Shown here: positions 10,948 to 20,800 of the stretch, one piece after another
Numbering within the stretch: the stretch's first letter is position 1
Layout of the letters: each line of letters starts with the position of its first letter
NCBI GenBank assembly: GCA_013141495.1
Contig: JABFQV010000010.1
Coordinates: 79,087 to 143,086, forward strand
From: Methylotenera sp.
GTDB taxonomy: Bacteria; Pseudomonadota; Gammaproteobacteria; Burkholderiales; Methylophilaceae
DNA: 64,000 nucleotides
Reading direction: 5' to 3'
Notes under the pieces: model-generated
Databases searched by the model: none
Seen by the model: only the letters and a program-made list of their open reading frames with translations
Told to the model about the DNA's origin: nothing
Position numbers and translations under genes: made by a program

Positions 10948-11162
10948 ATATAGTGGCGCGCTTATTAGTTGGGGTTGTAAAAGCTTATCAGCTTATTTTA
11001 AGCCCAATGCTTGGTCAGCAATGCCGTTTTTACCCGACTTGCTCACAATATGCAATTGAAGCCATACGCAAGCATGGTGCATTTTTAGGTACTTATTTTA
11101 CCGTTCGCCGATTATTACGCTGCCACCCTTGGCATGCTGGCGGGCATGATCCTATTCCTTAA
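10944..11162 (+). CDS. yidD: Membrane protein insertion efficiency factor YidD
   Basis: 72 residues with YQLILSPMLGQQCRFYPTCS and RLLRCHPWHAGGHDPIP, the conserved cysteine and HPW motifs of the YidD (UPF0161) family. It is a small amphipathic inner-membrane protein that assists YidC-dependent insertion. It begins at a GTG whose bases overlap the rnpA stop codon (GTGA), and yidC follows 50 bp later, which is the near-universal neighbourhood for this gene. Confidence 0.95.
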   Translation: MNIVARLLVGVVKAYQLILSPMLGQQCRFYPTCSQYAIEAIRKHGAFLGTYFTVRRLLRCHPWHAGGHDPIP

Positions 11163-11212
11163 ACACAAATAATTTATTATTAAAAATTATATAAAGACTG
11201 CCTAAGAACATT

Positions 11213-12856
11213 ATGGATACAAAACGTTTAGTACTGTTTGTTATTTTTTCAATGTCTATTTTGATGTTGTGGGATGCCTGGCAAACCCAACATGCACCAG
11301 CAGAGGTAGCGCGCATCAACGCTACCAATCTTACTGAGACCGTTCCCGGGCAGGTTGTCAGTGCTGATGCGGCTAGTAATGCTACTGTAGAGGCGGGCTA
11401 TAAATTATTATCAGGCCAGCGTATCAGTGTAACTACTGATTTATACAAGGCGGATATCGAGACCGTAGGCGGTGATTTGCGTAGATTAGAGCTACTTAAG
11501 CACCGTGCATCAGAAAGTGAAAGCTCAAATTTCGTACTATTAGATGATGCTGCCAAACCGATGCTTTACGTTGCGCAAACGGGCTTGATTGGTGCCGATT
11601 TGCCATCACACAATGCAACATTTACCAGTAGCGCTACAAGCTACCAAATGCCTGTGGATAAAGATACGCTTGAAGTACGCTTAAACTGGCAAAACAATGG
11701 TATCTCGGTAGATAAAATTTACACATTCCACCGCAATAAATACGCTATTGACGTAGCGTATGAAATTAAAAACGGCTCTGCCAGTGCCATTACACCTACG
11801 GTTTACTATCAAATTGTGCATGACAGCGAGTCTAATCAAGGCTCTAAGTTAATGCCTACCTTTACCGGCGGCTCTTATTACACCGAGGCGACTAAATTTA
11901 AAAAGCTGGCATTTAGTGATATGGCAAAAGAGCCGTTAACCATGACATCAAATGATGGCTGGGTCGGCTTATTGCAACATTACTTTGTTAGTGCCTGGAT
12001 TCCTAAAGATGGTTTGGTACGCAAGTTTTATACTGAAAAACTAAGTGATGACATTTACAGAATTGGCTCAAAAAGTACCCTAAGCGCTATCGAGTCAGGT
12101 GCTAGCTTAACGGTACCAGCGCGATTATTCTCAGGCCCACAAACTAAGCATGATTTATCTTCAACTGCGCCAGGATTAGAATATACGGTCGATTATGGTT
12201 GGTTAACCATGGTGGCTTCACCGCTATTTTGGTTGTTATCAAAAATACAATCAGTCGTACAAAATTGGGGCGTGGCAATTATTCTGCTGACCATTTTAAT
12301 TAAAGCGGCATTCTTTAAACTTTCAGCCACGAGTTACCGTAGTATGGCGCAAATGCGCGAATTAGCTCCGCGCCTGCAATCGATGAAAGAAAAATTTGGT
12401 GATGACCGCCAAAAAATGCAAATGGCGATGATGGAGCTCTACAAAAAAGAGAAAATAAATCCAATGGGCGGTTGCTTACCTATTTTGGTGCAAATCCCTG
12501 TATTTATTGCGCTTTATTGGGTGTTGCTAGGTTCGGTTGAGTTACGCCACGCACCATTTTTTGGTTGGATTAAAGATCTTTCAGCCATAGATCCTTACTA
12601 TATTTTGCCGGTACTCATGGGTGCATCCATGATTATTCAAACCAGGTTGAACCCAAAACCGACAGACCCCATGCAAGCTAAAATCATGACTTGGATGCCG
12701 GTGGTATTTAGCGTGTTCTTCTTCTTCTTCCCTGCTGGTTTGGTGTTGTACTGGTTGGTGAATAACGTGTTGTCTATAGCGCAACAGTGGTACATCAACA
12801 AAACGATACACGCTGAAAATCTAGCCAAGAAAATTGTCAAAAAACATCAGCACTAA
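11213..12856 (+). CDS. yidC: Membrane protein insertase YidC
   Basis: 547 residues, matching the Gram-negative form. A first transmembrane helix (about 5-20) precedes a large periplasmic beta domain, then the five-helix conserved core: the region around [20 protein letters not shown], the cytoplasmic helical hairpin [16 protein letters not shown] and [19 protein letters not shown]. It inserts and folds inner membrane proteins with SecYEG or alone, including the ATP synthase c subunit encoded downstream. Its end overlaps the likely TTG start of mnmE by 23 bp. Confidence 0.98.
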   Translation: MDTKRLVLFVIFSMSILMLWDAWQTQHAPAEVARINATNLTETVPGQVVSADAASNATVEAGYKLLSGQRISVTTDLYKADIETVGGDLRRLELLKHRASESESSNFVLLDDAAKPMLYVAQTGLIGADLPSHNATFTSSATSYQMPVDKDTLEVRLNWQNNGISVDKIYTFHRNKYAIDVAYEIKNGSASAITPTVYYQIVHDSESNQGSKLMPTFTGGSYYTEATKFKKLAFSDMAKEPLTMTSNDGWVGLLQHYFVSAWIPKDGLVRKFYTEKLSDDIYRIGSKSTLSAIESGASLTVPARLFSGPQTKHDLSSTAPGLEYTVDYGWLTMVASPLFWLLSKIQSVVQNWGVAIILLTILIKAAFFKLSATSYRSMAQMRELAPRLQSMKEKFGDDRQKMQMAMMELYKKEKINPMGGCLPILVQIPVFIALYWVLLGSVELRHAPFFGWIKDLSAIDPYYILPVLMGASMIIQTRLNPKPTDPMQAKIMTWMPVVFSVFFFFFPAGLVLYWLVNNVLSIAQQWYINKTIHAENLAKKIVKKHQH

Positions 12857-14192
12857 CTCAAGTGACACCATTGTCGCCATAGCCACTGCCAGTGGTGCCG
12901 GTGGCATTGGTGTAGTGCGTGTTTCAGGGCCATTGAGCCAAGCCATAGCCACCCAAGTTTTGGGCTACTGCCCGCCACCACGTCATGCTGCATATCTGAA
13001 TTTTAAGCAAGCTGATGGTGATTTAATTGATCGCGGCATTGCGATTTATTACCCTAACCCACACTCTTATACCGGTGAAGATGTGCTTGAACTTCAAGCA
13101 CATGGCGGCACTGCGCTCATGCAAATTTTACTGGCGCGTTGTATTGAGCTAGGCGCACGCCAAGCTGAGCCAGGTGAGTTTACACGCCGCGCCTACCTTA
13201 ATGACAAAATAGATTTAGCACAGGCCGAGGCTGTTGCCGATGTTATTAACGCCGCAACGGCTGAGGCTGCTAAAAGTGCGATACGTTCTTTATCTGGCGA
13301 GTTTTCGCAATGCATCAACGCCCTACTTTTAAAGTTGATTGATTTACGCATGTTTGTTGAAGCTTGCTTGGATTTTCCTGAAGAAGAAATTGATTTTATT
13401 AGCCAGGGGCGCGTGGCAGAAAAACTGGACGCCATTATTGCTGAACTGTTAACCGTATTTGCAAAAGCCAAGCAAGGCAGTTTATTGCGTGAAGGCATCA
13501 ATGTTGTTTTAGTTGGTCAACCCAATGTCGGAAAATCCAGCCTGATGAATCAACTCGCCGGTGAAGAAATCGCGATTGTTACTTCAATTGCAGGCACCAC
13601 ACGCGACACTATTAAAAACGCGATACAAATAAACGGCGTGCCGTTACACATTATTGATACCGCAGGATTGCGCGAAACTGAAGATGAAGTTGAAAAATTC
13701 GGGATTGCGCGAACTTGGGCAACGCTACAAACGGCCAATATCGCATTATTATTGGTTGATGCAGCTCACGGTATTACTGAAACTGAAAAATCGATTTTAG
13801 CACGGTTGCCGCAAGAAACTCGCAAAATTTGGGTGCATAATAAGATTGATGTTGCAAAGCAAGCGGCTTTTGTTGAAGAAATAGACCACACTACGCATAT
13901 TTATATTTCAGCAAAAACTGGCGCTGGGCTAGATTTACTTAAATCTCATTTGTTGCAACTTGCGGGTTATCAGAATAACGCTGAAGGTGTTTTTATGGCG
14001 CGTGCCAGACATTTGGAGGCATTAACCAAAGTGCAAGCGCATTTGCAACTGGCGGCTACTCAAATAAGTGCTGCTGAGTTGGTGGCTGAAGAGCTGCGAT
14101 TAGCGCAAGAAGCACTGAGTAGTATTACCGGTGAATTTACACCTGATGATTTACTGGGAGAGATTTTCAGTAAATTCTGTATCGGTAAGTAA
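12834..14192 (+). CDS. mnmE: tRNA uridine-5-carboxymethylaminomethyl modification GTPase
   Basis: 452 residues. Starts with [16 protein letters not shown] and has the GTPase domain with P-loop GQPNVGKSS, switch region AGTTRDTIK and [17 protein letters not shown], and ends FSKFCIGK, the C-terminal Cys-x-Gly-Lys box essential for catalysis. With MnmG (at 18875) it modifies wobble uridines of certain tRNAs. No ATG lies before the conserved N-terminus; the first usable start is the TTG at 12834, inside the end of yidC. The usual mnmE-mnmG adjacency is broken here by about 4.7 kb of accessory genes. Confidence 0.96.
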   Translation: MSKNISTNSSDTIVAIATASGAGGIGVVRVSGPLSQAIATQVLGYCPPPRHAAYLNFKQADGDLIDRGIAIYYPNPHSYTGEDVLELQAHGGTALMQILLARCIELGARQAEPGEFTRRAYLNDKIDLAQAEAVADVINAATAEAAKSAIRSLSGEFSQCINALLLKLIDLRMFVEACLDFPEEEIDFISQGRVAEKLDAIIAELLTVFAKAKQGSLLREGINVVLVGQPNVGKSSLMNQLAGEEIAIVTSIAGTTRDTIKNAIQINGVPLHIIDTAGLRETEDEVEKFGIARTWATLQTANIALLLVDAAHGITETEKSILARLPQETRKIWVHNKIDVAKQAAFVEEIDHTTHIYISAKTGAGLDLLKSHLLQLAGYQNNAEGVFMARARHLEALTKVQAHLQLAATQISAAELVAEELRLAQEALSSITGEFTPDDLLGEIFSKFCIGK

Positions 14193-14195
14193 TAT

Positions 14196-14260
14196 TGTAG
14201 GAGCGTAATTTATTGCGCGAATGTTTCTTAAAGCTTCGCGCAATAAATTGCACGCCTACA
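14196..14260. repeat. REP-like inverted repeat after mnmE
   Basis: Two 26-base arms (14196-14221 and 14235-14260) pair with only a few mismatches around a 13-base loop. The arms begin TGTAGG and contain AATTTATTGCGCGAA, resembling the TGTAGGAGCG-type REP elements known from other proteobacteria. It lies immediately after the mnmE stop and may double as a transcription terminator. Confidence 0.75.
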
Positions 14261-14278
14261 AAGCATGCTTAATACGCG

Positions 14279-14617
14279 TTACTCAGCTGTTAAATCAACC
14301 ACCGCAGCCTCTGGCGCATTTTTCTTCACAGATTCAATGCCGTTATCACGCCCTGCTTCACTATCATACATTTGGCTTTGACCAATCACTTGGTGGTTGG
14401 CGGCCTTAAGTACAAAATACGGTTTTTCAGATTTTGAAACCAAGCGCTCATAGCGCGCATCATCTGCCGCATTTTTTTGAATAGAAGCAATACCGTTTAA
14501 TGCGCTAGCCTTAGTTTCATACATTTCAGATTGCATGATTATTTGGCCGTTACCCGCTAGTAAATTGAAGTGAAATTGACCACTTTTTGCTGCTTTTAAT
14601 TCAAATTTACCTGCCAT
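14279..14617 (-). CDS. YegP-like protein (DUF1508 pair)
   Basis: 112 residues made of two tandem copies of the about 48-residue DUF1508 unit: GKFELKAAKSGQFHFNLLAGNGQ followed by SEMYETKASALNGIASI, then KPYFVLKAANHQVIGQSQMYDSEAGRDNGIESV. These small beta-alpha domains occur in E. coli YegP; the biochemical role is unknown. I use the ATG at 14617, preceded by an AAGGAG site, and not an earlier in-frame ATG at 14674. It is convergent with mnmE across a REP-like repeat and stands alone. Confidence 0.88.
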   Translation of the reverse strand: MAGKFELKAAKSGQFHFNLLAGNGQIIMQSEMYETKASALNGIASIQKNAADDARYERLVSKSEKPYFVLKAANHQVIGQSQMYDSEAGRDNGIESVKKNAPEAAVVDLTAE

Positions 14618-14678
14618 TAAAGTTCTCCTTAAATTTTTACTGAGTTTACTATAGATCCGGCAATGTTTATCCAAGTGT

Positions 14679-14744
14679 CCGTTCGCATTGAGCCCGTCGA
14701 AATGTGAACGGATGCTTGTACTTCGACAGGCTCAGTACGAACGG
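14679..14744. repeat. REP-like palindrome, intergenic copy
   Basis: Arms CCGTTCGCATTGAGCCCGTCG (about 14679-14699) and the related 14721-14744, which contains CTTCGACAGGCTCAGTACGA, form an imperfect inverted repeat. The same element recurs inside the following coding sequence at 16655 and 17614. Elements with the GAGC(C/T)TGTCGAA core are dispersed repeats in many proteobacteria. Confidence 0.8.
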
Positions 14745-14930
14745 TTATCAGGTTTAATTCGTGCCGTATCAATAAGTGAAAGCGTTGTGATAATTGCGCG
14801 CATCGCTAATTACACTATAAGCGCGCATGGTTGCACACGTCAATAGTAAAGCATTAAATCGCGACGCGTTGTAAATTGTGGTTAATTATAAAATAGCCAA
14901 TCGTTTTTATAACGTAAATTAACTACAAGT

Positions 14931-14946
14931 TGTTTCACGTGAAACA
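14931..14946. promoter_or_regulatory. parS site (perfect)
   Basis: TGTTTCACGTGAAACA, an exact match to the consensus ParB-binding palindrome, about 120 bp before the MmeI-like gene. Confidence 0.93.
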
Positions 14947-15064
14947 ACATGAACATTACAGAATTATTATTAGATCATTTCCCATCAATCCGGATGTTAT
15001 TTATTTCAGAACCAAGCTCTCAGGTTATACTTTAGACACAATAAAAATTGGATTAGCACCTTAT

Positions 15065-17950
15065 ATGGCCCTGTCTTGGAACGAAATTAAAACCCGCGCA
15101 AATGCTTTTTCTAAAGAGTGGCATGATGCTGCCAATGAAGATAGCCAGGCTAAACCTTTTTTGATTGGTTTTTTTGAAGTATTCGGCATCACCAATAAGC
15201 GCGTGGCCACCTTTGAGCATGCAGTTAAAAAGTATAGCGGTAACGATGGTTACGTTGATTTATTTTGGCCGGGCATTTTATTGGTAGAAATGAAATCACG
15301 TGGTAAAGACCTGGGTCGTGCTTATGACCAAGCCATTGATTATTTTTCTGGTATTAAAGAGCGCGATATTCCGCGCTATGTGCTGGTGTGTGATTTTCAG
15401 CGATTTCAGTTGCATGATTTAAACACAGGGTGCATTACTGAATTTTTGCTTAAAGATTTATACCAAAACGTGAAATCATTTGGTTTTATTGCAGGGTATC
15501 AAACGCAGGTCATCAAAGCGCAAGATCCTATCAATATCAAAGCCGCAGAGCGTATGGGTAAGTTGCACGATGCACTCAAAGGCGTAGGTTATACCGGGCA
15601 TGCGTTAGAGGTATATTTGGTACGATTGCTATTCTGTTTGTTTAGCGAAGACACCACCATCTTTGAAAAGCGTTTATTTCAGGATTATATTGAAGCCAAA
15701 ACAGCCGCAGATGGTAGCGACTTGGCGCACCACCTCGCCAGCTTGTTTTATGTGCTGAATCAAGCTCCTGAAAAACGTCTGACTAATCTGGATGAAAGCC
15801 TGAGTGCTTTTCCGTACATTAACGGCAAACTATTTGCCGAGCCGCTACCGCCTGCACAGTTTGACAGCAAAATGCGCGAAGCCCTGCTGGATTTATGTGC
15901 GCTGGATTGGAGCTTAATCTCCCCCGCTATCTTCGGCAGTCTGTTTCAAAGCATTATGGATAGCGAAGCGCGGCGCAATTTAGGCGCACATTACACTAGT
16001 GAAGAAAATATTTTAAAGCTGATTAAGCCCTTGTTTTTAGATGCGCTATGGGCGGAATTTGAAAAAATAAAAGGCAATAAAAACCGCCTGTTTGAGTTTC
16101 ATAAAAAATTACGGAGCCTCACATTTTTTGACCCAGCCTGCGGTTGCGGTAACTTTTTGGTAATTACTTACCGTGAGTTGCGGCTATTAGAGCTTGAAGT
16201 ATTACGCGCCAGCAGAGGGAGCGGACAGCAGGTGCTCGATGTGCAAACTTTAATTAATATCGACGTTGACCAATTTTACGGCATAGAGATTGAAGAGTTC
16301 CCCGCGCAAATCGCGCAGGTAGCACTGTGGTTGACTGACCACCAGATGAACATGAAAATATCTGAAGAATTCGGTGCTTATTTTGCAAGAATCCCGCTTA
16401 AAGCCACGCCGCACATTGTGTGTGGCAATGCCTTGCAAACGGATTGGGCGAGCGTATTAGCGCCAGAACGTTGCAGTTATGTGTTGGGCAATCCTCCGTT
16501 TTTGGGAAAGAGTAATCAATCTGCCGCACAAAAGGCAGATATGCAACTGGTGTGCGGTGATATTAAAAATGCAGGCTTGTTGGATTTTGTGGCGGCTTGG
16601 TATATTAAAGCGGCGCGGTATATGCAAGCCGCTAATTTAACAACATACTCTAATCCCGTTCGTCCTGAGCTTGTCGAAGGATTGAGCGCCGCTCATGGTT
16701 CGACAAGCTCACCACGAACGGGAGGTGAAACTAAGGTGGCGTTTGTTTCTATCAACAGCATTACCCAAGGCGAGCAAGTCGGCGTATTGTGGGGCTGGAT
16801 GTTGGCGCAAGGCATAAAAATCCATTTTGCACACCGCACGTTTAGCTGGAGCAATGAAGCGCGCGGAAAAGCCGCTGTGCATTGCGTGATTGTGGGTTTT
16901 GGTTTGCAAGATGTAAATAACAAAACTATTTATGAATATGACGATATTAAGGGTGAACCGCATGCGGTGAAGGCGGCTAACATTAACCCGTATTTGGTTG
17001 ATGCGCCTGATTTGGTATTGCCTTCACGCAGTAGTCCAATTTCTCCGGTACCACCTATCGTTTTTGGCTCTATGCCTAATGATGGTGGCTACCTGTTGAT
17101 GGATGATAGTGAAAAAACAACCTTGCTTCGAGAGTGTCCGGAAGCGGTGAGATGGCTAAGACCATTTTTAGGTGCGGACGAGTTTATCAACAACCGTAAA
17201 CGTTGGTGTTTATGGTTAGTTGATTGTCCGCCAGCAGAATTGCGGAATATGTCATCTGTGTTGGCAAGAGTGGAGGCTGTAAAAAAACATCGCACTGCTA
17301 GTACTCGCCCAGCTACACAAGAGCTGGCATTAACCCCTGCCCTGTTTGGAGAGATTCGTCAGCCTAAGAATAGCTATCTGCTAGTTCCTCGCCACTCGTC
17401 AGAGCGCCGTCCAATGATACCGATAGGGTTTTTACCGCCAGATGTAATTGTTGGTGATGCAAATCTTTGTATCCCAGATGCTGGTCTTTATCATTTTGGC
17501 ATGATGACCTCGCGTATGCATATGGCTTGGGTTAAGTATGTTTGCGGGCGCATAAAAAGTGATTATCGTTACACCAACGGCATCGTTTACAACAACTTCC
17601 CGTGGCCAGTCATCGTTCGTGGTGAGCTTGTCGAACCACGGCAAAGCACGGACGCTTCGACAAGCTCAGCGCGAACGGTTAAAAGTATTGAAGTTGCCGC
17701 ACAAGCGGTATTGGATGCGCGCGCCATTCACACTAACGCATCGCTGGCGGATCTATACGACCCGCTTACCATGCCGGTAAATCTGCTTAAAGCGCATCAG
17801 GTTTTAGATAAAGCCGTGGTTGCGGCGTATGGTTACAAAGGCGCAAATACCGATGCGGCGCGTGTGGCATTTTTGTTTGAGCGGTATCAAAAAATCACCA
17901 GTTTGTTGCCGGTGGCGGATAAACCGAAGAAGGTGCGTAGAAAAATTTAA
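15065..17950 (+). CDS. MmeI-like (type IIL) fused restriction endonuclease and adenine methyltransferase
   Basis: 961 residues from the ATG at 15065 (MALSWNEIKTRANAFSKEW, a typical start of this family). The N-terminal nuclease has Asp65, nine residues, then Glu75-Met-Lys77, the same D-x9-E-x-K spacing as MmeI. The amino-methyltransferase follows: GAHYTSEENI (307-316), motif I DPACGCGNF (356-364) and motif IV NPPF (476-479), then a target-recognition region. Such single-chain enzymes cut at a distance and methylate one strand for protection. Two REP-like palindromes are translated in frame at residues about 531-553 and 850-872; both lack stop codons and fall outside the motifs I can see. The gene sits alone between mnmE and mnmG, so acquisition by transfer is likely. 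Activity is unproven. Confidence 0.85.
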   Translation: MALSWNEIKTRANAFSKEWHDAANEDSQAKPFLIGFFEVFGITNKRVATFEHAVKKYSGNDGYVDLFWPGILLVEMKSRGKDLGRAYDQAIDYFSGIKERDIPRYVLVCDFQRFQLHDLNTGCITEFLLKDLYQNVKSFGFIAGYQTQVIKAQDPINIKAAERMGKLHDALKGVGYTGHALEVYLVRLLFCLFSEDTTIFEKRLFQDYIEAKTAADGSDLAHHLASLFYVLNQAPEKRLTNLDESLSAFPYINGKLFAEPLPPAQFDSKMREALLDLCALDWSLISPAIFGSLFQSIMDSEARRNLGAHYTSEENILKLIKPLFLDALWAEFEKIKGNKNRLFEFHKKLRSLTFFDPACGCGNFLVITYRELRLLELEVLRASRGSGQQVLDVQTLINIDVDQFYGIEIEEFPAQIAQVALWLTDHQMNMKISEEFGAYFARIPLKATPHIVCGNALQTDWASVLAPERCSYVLGNPPFLGKSNQSAAQKADMQLVCGDIKNAGLLDFVAAWYIKAARYMQAANLTTYSNPVRPELVEGLSAAHGSTSSPRTGGETKVAFVSINSITQGEQVGVLWGWMLAQGIKIHFAHRTFSWSNEARGKAAVHCVIVGFGLQDVNNKTIYEYDDIKGEPHAVKAANINPYLVDAPDLVLPSRSSPISPVPPIVFGSMPNDGGYLLMDDSEKTTLLRECPEAVRWLRPFLGADEFINNRKRWCLWLVDCPPAELRNMSSVLARVEAVKKHRTASTRPATQELALTPALFGEIRQPKNSYLLVPRHSSERRPMIPIGFLPPDVIVGDANLCIPDAGLYHFGMMTSRMHMAWVKYVCGRIKSDYRYTNGIVYNNFPWPVIVRGELVEPRQSTDASTSSARTVKSIEVAAQAVLDARAIHTNASLADLYDPLTMPVNLLKAHQVLDKAVVAAYGYKGANTDAARVAFLFERYQKITSLLPVADKPKKVRRKI
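16655..16722. repeat. REP-like palindrome inside the MmeI-like gene, copy 1
   Basis: Arms 16655-16680 and 16697-16722 pair except for two dinucleotide mismatches. In frame it encodes PVRPELVEG and STSSPRT, peptide strings that recur where this repeat type lands in coding sequence. Confidence 0.9.
17614..17678. repeat. REP-like palindrome inside the MmeI-like gene, copy 2
   Basis: Arms 17614-17638 and 17654-17678 share the GAGCTTGTCGAA core with the copies at 14679 and 16655. It encodes GELVEPRQSTDASTSSART between the NNFPWP segment and the C-terminal helices of the enzyme. Confidence 0.9.
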
Positions 17951-18053
17951 GCGCACCGAAATACTGTCGATCTGGTAGCCTCGATGTAACGCAGTGAAAT
18001 CGAGGCTTTAACTTGTGGCTTTAACTTATACGCAGGTGAAAATCCAGGCGTAA

Positions 18054-18087
18054 AAAAAGCAGTGTTTCACGTGAAACACTGCTTTTT
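18054..18087. terminator. Palindromic terminator built around a parS site
   Basis: A perfect 34-bp palindrome centred between 18070 and 18071: A-run, GCAGTGTTTCAC, its complement, T-run. It has the form of a bidirectional rho-independent terminator between the convergent MmeI-like and cytochrome genes. A smaller hairpin (AGCCTCGAT/ATCGAGGCT, 17977-18007) lies just upstream. Confidence 0.8.
18063..18078. promoter_or_regulatory. parS site (perfect), nested in the terminator
   Basis: TGTTTCACGTGAAACA, exact consensus, forming the centre of the longer palindrome at 18054-18087. It is the parS nearest to parAB. Confidence 0.93.
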
Positions 18088-18116
18088 AATTTTTAACGTT
18101 TAAATTAAACGTTAAA

Positions 18117-18569
18117 TTATTTTTTAACTGGAGGTGTTGGTGTTCTTTCAGTTAACAGATAAATAATATAGTTGGCTTTTTCTGCAGCGTTACAATCTGC
18201 ACCGATAATTTCATTGCAGTGTTCAGTAAATTTCTCTTCTACTTTTTCGATATCTTTAAAGCGTTTTTTGTTAACAGCAGGTGAAAGCGGCGCAATAGAT
18301 TTACCAGTGATAATGTTTTTACCTACATTGGCAGGGTTGGTGGTGTGGCATGATGCGCAAGCCATTTCTTTGCCGTTTGCAGTTTTGATTTTGCGGTTAA
18401 AAAACATTTTACCTTCTGTAACAGAAGAAACAAACTCTGGATTAACCGTTTGTGCAATGCTTACGTATTTTTTTGTTAATGCTTCAGCGTTGGTAATAGG
18501 GCTGGCAGCTTGTGCTGAAAATGTAGCTAAGCCTAATAAGGCGGCTAAAATAAGATGAGTGTGTTTCAA
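18117..18569 (-). CDS. Periplasmic mono-heme cytochrome c, DUF1924 (SHP-like)
   Basis: 150 residues. A signal peptide (1-21, ending FSAQAA) is followed by one heme-attachment motif CASCH at about residue 76-80, and two further cysteines in HCNEIIGADC that could form a disulfide. The layout fits DUF1924 / sphaeroides heme protein-like cytochromes, which bind one covalent heme in the periplasm and pass electrons to or bind small oxygen species. No partner membrane cytochrome is adjacent, so its electron donor is unknown. It is convergent with the MmeI-like gene across the parS-terminator. Confidence 0.85.
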   Translation of the reverse strand: MKHTHLILAALLGLATFSAQAASPITNAEALTKKYVSIAQTVNPEFVSSVTEGKMFFNRKIKTANGKEMACASCHTTNPANVGKNIITGKSIAPLSPAVNKKRFKDIEKVEEKFTEHCNEIIGADCNAAEKANYIIYLLTERTPTPPVKK

Positions 18570-18874
18570 TTGTGACTCCTAAGTAATAAAAATCAAAAAA
18601 CTAAATTCAAAAAAACCAAATCCAGTTAAAAAACGTATTGATTGTAGTTGAAATATGAAGCAATTCTAAACTAATTAGGGCTTGTGTCATATCTTTATAA
18701 GGAAATTTTATGCCAATTTTATTAAGAAATTATGACCAGCTTGCTAATAAGGAGTGGTTGGTGATAAAACCGGCATTAAACACCTTGTTAAGCATGACCT
18801 AAACACAAGTTTAAGTTAAACTCCCATCTCTTGAGCGGTAACGTTTTTTGTGATTAGGCGATAGAATTTAAACC
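18570..18874. other. Intergenic stretch upstream of mnmG
   Basis: 305 bp between divergent cytochrome and mnmG genes. It should hold promoters for both but I could not assign clear boxes. A tiny frame with a ribosome site is listed separately at 18710-18802. Confidence 0.5.
18710..18802 (+). CDS. Possible 30-residue peptide
   Basis: ATG at 18710 preceded by AAGGA at a suitable distance, encoding MPILLRNYDQLANKEWLVIKP-like sequence of 30 residues ending in TAA. No family resemblance; it could be a leader peptide or chance. Confidence 0.2.
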   Translation: MPILLRNYDQLANKEWLVIKPALNTLLSMT

Positions 18875-20800
18875 ATGAATTTTCCTGATATTTTTGATGT
18901 AATTGTGGTGGGTGGCGGTCACGCTGGCACTGAAGCGGCGCTTGCAAGTGCGCGCATGGGGCAAAAAACACTATTGCTCACGCATAACATTGAAACCTTA
19001 GGACAAATGTCTTGCAACCCCAGTATCGGCGGCATCGGCAAAGGGCATTTAGTTAAAGAAGTGGATGCTTTGGGCGGTGCGATGGCGGCGGCGACCGATG
19101 AAGGCGGCATTCAGTTTAGAATTTTAAATTCAAGCAAAGGCCCGGCGGTGCGTGCTACCCGTGCGCAGGCCGACCGCGTGTTATACAAAGCGGCGATTCG
19201 TCGAAAATTAGAAAATCAACCTAATCTCTGGTTGTTTCAGCAGGCGGTTGACGACATCATTTTAGAAGGTGAGCGCGTTGCCGGTGTGGTGACGCAAATT
19301 GGTTTGCGGTTTACATCAAAATCTGTGGTGCTTACCGCAGGCACGTTTTTAGGTGGCTTGGTGCATGTTGGGTTGCAGAATTATCAAGCGGGCCGTGCAG
19401 GTGATCCGCCGTCTATTTCACTTGCAGCGCGGTTGCGCGAGTTAAATTTACCGGCAGGCCGTTTAAAAACCGGCACACCGCCACGTATTGATGGACGCAC
19501 TATTGATTACAGCGTGATGACGATTCAGCCCGGTGATGATCCTGTGCCTGTGTTCTCGTTTTTGGGTAATGCCGCACAGCACCCGGCGCAACTCCCCTGC
19601 TGGATTACGCATACCAATCAACGCACACATGACATTATCCGTAGTGGTTTAGATCGCTCACCGATGTACACGGGTGTGATTGAAGGTGTAGGCCCACGCT
19701 ATTGCCCAAGTGTGGAAGATAAAATTCATCGCTTTGCGGATAAAGACTCGCACCAGATATTTTTAGAGCCTGAAGGCTTAAACACGAATGAAGTTTACCC
19801 GAATGGTATTTCTACCAGTTTGCCGTTTGATATTCAGCTGGCGCTAGTGCGCTCGGTAAAGGGTTTAGAGAACGCGCATATTCTGCGCCCGGGTTATGCC
19901 ATTGAGTACGATTATTACGACCCGCGCGCCTTAAAAAGTTCGCTCGAAACCAAGTCGATTCAGGGCTTGTTTTTTGCCGGGCAAATTAACGGTACCACGG
20001 GTTATGAAGAAGCCGCCGCGCAGGGTTTATTGGCGGGGGCGAATGCTGCGCTGTATGTGCAGGGTAAAGATGCATGGTGCCCGGCGCGTGACGAGGCATA
20101 TTTAGGCGTATTGGTGGATGATTTAATTACACGTGGTGTGAGCGAGCCTTACCGTATGTTTACTTCCCGTGCAGAATACAGGCTGCAACTGCGTGAAGAT
20201 AATGCCGATATGCGCTTGACTGAGTTTGGACGCAAGCTGGGTTTGGTGGACGATGTGCGCTGGGAGGCGTTTAGCCGCAAGCTTGAAGCGGTAAGCCGTG
20301 AACAAGAGCGACTGAAAAAAACCTTTGTACAGCCTGCAAATCTACCAGTAGATAAAATGGTGGAAATGTTCGGCAAACCGCTAGAGCATGAATATAGTTT
20401 GTTTGAGTTGCTGCGTCGCCCAGAAGTTAGTTACGATGCCCTGCTTACTTTAGGCGCAGACGGCTTGGGTGAAATAGAGCCAGCCGTGCGCGAGCAGGTG
20501 GAAATTGCCGCTAAATACCAAGGCTATATTGACCGCCAAGCCGACGAAGTGGCGCGTAGTCGTGGCCAGGAAAACACAGCATTGCCCAGTGATTTAGATT
20601 ATTCACAAATCCATGGTTTGCCGATTGAAGCGCAACAAAAATTAAACGCACAAAAGCCCGAAACTATCGGCCAAGCCAGCCGCATTTCTGGCATTACGCC
20701 TGCGGCGATTTCACTGCTATTGGTGTATTTAAAACGTAAATCTCGCGCAAAAGTAATTGAGCTTGATGCCTTAACACCAGACGTAGGGAACGCAGCATGA
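18875..20800 (+). CDS. mnmG: tRNA uridine-5-carboxymethylaminomethyl modification enzyme, FAD subunit
   Basis: 641 residues. The N-terminal FAD-binding [17 protein letters not shown], the [17 protein letters not shown] segment with a catalytic cysteine, and the [11 protein letters not shown] and [17 protein letters not shown] motifs define MnmG (GidA). Together with MnmE it installs the 5-carboxymethylaminomethyl group on wobble uridine using FAD and methylene-tetrahydrofolate. It is followed by rsmG with a 4-base ATGA overlap and then parA and parB, the classic gidA-gidB-parA-parB run close to the origin. Confidence 0.98.
   Translation: MNFPDIFDVIVVGGGHAGTEAALASARMGQKTLLLTHNIETLGQMSCNPSIGGIGKGHLVKEVDALGGAMAAATDEGGIQFRILNSSKGPAVRATRAQADRVLYKAAIRRKLENQPNLWLFQQAVDDIILEGERVAGVVTQIGLRFTSKSVVLTAGTFLGGLVHVGLQNYQAGRAGDPPSISLAARLRELNLPAGRLKTGTPPRIDGRTIDYSVMTIQPGDDPVPVFSFLGNAAQHPAQLPCWITHTNQRTHDIIRSGLDRSPMYTGVIEGVGPRYCPSVEDKIHRFADKDSHQIFLEPEGLNTNEVYPNGISTSLPFDIQLALVRSVKGLENAHILRPGYAIEYDYYDPRALKSSLETKSIQGLFFAGQINGTTGYEEAAAQGLLAGANAALYVQGKDAWCPARDEAYLGVLVDDLITRGVSEPYRMFTSRAEYRLQLREDNADMRLTEFGRKLGLVDDVRWEAFSRKLEAVSREQERLKKTFVQPANLPVDKMVEMFGKPLEHEYSLFELLRRPEVSYDALLTLGADGLGEIEPAVREQVEIAAKYQGYIDRQADEVARSRGQENTALPSDLDYSQIHGLPIEAQQKLNAQKPETIGQASRISGITPAAISLLLVYLKRKSRAKVIELDALTPDVGNAA

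Larger units (their letters stand above)
14618..15064. other. Intergenic stretch with REP-like repeat and parS
   Basis: 447 bp between divergent yegP-like and MmeI-like genes. It holds the REP-like palindrome at 14679-14744 and a perfect parS at 14931-14946. The reading frame of the following enzyme is open from a TTG at 14930, but those first 45 codons (which would translate parS) do not resemble the family, so I regard them as non-coding. Confidence 0.6.

Noticed and set aside
14930..15064. Upstream extension of the MmeI-like protein from a TTG inside parS
   Set aside because: The extension would translate the parS palindrome and lacks similarity to the family N-terminus, which begins at the ATG at 15065.
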